From the NCBI GenBank assembly GCA_913058215.1, contig CAJXQE010000014.1, forward strand, positions 1 through 40,738: 40,738 nucleotides of DNA, written 5' to 3'. The notes below the pieces were generated by a model. The model saw nothing but the letters and a program-made list of their open reading frames with translations, did not search any database and was not told the origin of the DNA. Origin of the DNA: an uncultured Verrucomicrobiales bacterium. Lineage in GTDB: Bacteria; Verrucomicrobiota; Verrucomicrobiia; Verrucomicrobiales; DEV007. This document shows, piece after piece, positions 40,322 to 40,738 of this stretch; the first letter of the stretch is position 1, and the number at the start of each line of letters is the position of its first letter. Position numbers and translations under genes: made by a program.

Positions 40322-40738
40322 ATGAACAACAGTTCAGTCATGTCAGAAGAGCTACAACAAATCGGAATACACGGATATCGTGTTACAGACATCGAGGAGC
40401 AGAGCCGCTTCTCGATAGTGCACCTGAGAAGGGACCAAGCGGGAGGCACGCGCCTGACCTGCCCTTGCTGTAGACCGGAAGGTTCCCGTGACGAGCGTAG
40501 CGAGGCCGGGAACCTGGAGGTCTACAGCAAGGGGCCCTATGTCCGCAAGGTCCGCCACCTCGACTCCTTTGGAAGGAAGGTCCGCCTCCACATTCATACC
40601 CACCGATATCAATGCAGAAAGTGCTCAAAATCCTTTATCCCTCCGCTACCGGGCATCAAAAAATACCGGCACTCCTCCGAACTCTTTCGCCGGAAAATCT
40701 ACGAACTTCACCGCGATGGCATCGCCGGCAGCGTTCTC
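40322..40738 (+). CDS. ISL3-family transposase, N-terminal part
   Basis: 139 codons are present, open at the contig end; the start may be the ATG at 40322 or the one at 40340 (MSEELQQIGI). The N-terminal zinc finger is clear: C47-P-C-C50 and RYQC98-RKC101-SKSF, followed by the basic helix region (IKKYRHSSELFRRKIYELHRDGIAGSVL) that leads to the helix-turn-helix of ISL3 transposases. The DDE domain is missing. Between the two Cys pairs the chain is about 17 residues longer than usual because of an in-frame palindrome (EGSRDERSEAGN). Confidence 0.85.
   Translation, partial: MNNSSVMSEELQQIGIHGYRVTDIEEQSRFSIVHLRRDQAGGTRLTCPCCRPEGSRDERSEAGNLEVYSKGPYVRKVRHLDSFGRKVRLHIHTHRYQCRKCSKSFIPPLPGIKKYRHSSELFRRKIYELHRDGIAGSVL
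40462..40533. repeat. 72-bp interrupted palindrome inside the transposase gene
   Basis: Outer arms of 15 bp, perfect (CCCTTGCTGTAGACC / GGTCTACAGCAAGGG), and inner arms of 9 bp (AGGTTCCCG / CGGGAACCT) around an 18-base loop. It keeps the reading frame. Confidence 0.9.

Larger units (their letters stand above)
40288..40738 (+). mobile_element. ISL3-family insertion sequence, left end (cut by contig end)
   Basis: Begins with GGCTCTTCATCAACAG, matching the GGCTCTTC start typical of ISL3 terminal repeats, 34 bases before the transposase start. The right end and target duplication are outside the window. Confidence 0.75.

Noticed and set aside
1-40738. tRNA, rRNA or known ncRNA genes
   Set aside because: No cloverleaf or rRNA-like sequence was recognised on either strand; a tRNAscan/Rfam run would be decisive.

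Overview
The window looks like a chromosomal contig of a Gram-negative bacterium of the PVC group, most likely Verrucomicrobiota. The evidence is indirect: a Cys-type sulfatase, a PQQ-like propeller protein, an SHD1-like domain joined to an alpha/alpha-barrel protein, a DUF1565-type beta-helix protein, a Tat-exported SGNH hydrolase, and few clear Shine-Dalgarno sequences. The first 49 bases are not biological: they are an Illumina Nextera i7 adapter, so the left end of the contig is an artefact.

The layout has three parts. (1) About 0.6-6.27 kb and (2) about 29.4-39.86 kb are two integron gene-cassette arrays, both read on the minus strand. Each cassette is one small gene (occasionally two coupled small genes) followed by a quasi-palindromic attC site, usually 123-130 bp long. 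I count 10 attC sites on the left, 15 on the right and one degenerate site. No integrase gene is visible, so by standard terms these are CALIN-type arrays, or arrays whose integrase lies outside the window. Both array heads (6267-6280 and 39859-39873) share the sequence AACAGTATT(T)ATTAG, a candidate attI. One cassette occurs in both arrays. Most cassette products are small exported or membrane proteins of unknown function. Exceptions are a DUF4375-like protein, a DUF3592-like protein and a membrane metalloprotease fused to a Tudor/chromo-barrel-like domain. In four consecutive cassettes the attC site itself encodes a shared C-terminal tail and the stop codon.

(3) Between the arrays (7.0-29.3 kb) lies ordinary housekeeping and accessory DNA: rlpA, tag, a sulfatase, hisC with a coupled small gene, a SulP anion transporter with a universal stress protein, an SHD1/terpenoid-cyclase-fold protein, purT, an ABC-2-like permease, two tail-anchored-like proteins, a PQQ propeller with an exported methyltransferase, a Gfo/Idh/MocA-like protein lacking the EKP motif, TerC with a Tet-type MFS pump, a beta-helix protein and an SGNH hydrolase. 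The SulP gene has a structured leader: two hairpins with complementary loops followed by an intrinsic terminator, which is a riboswitch-like layout.

The right end (40288-40738) is the left end of an ISL3-family insertion sequence, cut by the contig end. A 72-bp interrupted palindrome sits in frame inside its zinc-finger coding region.
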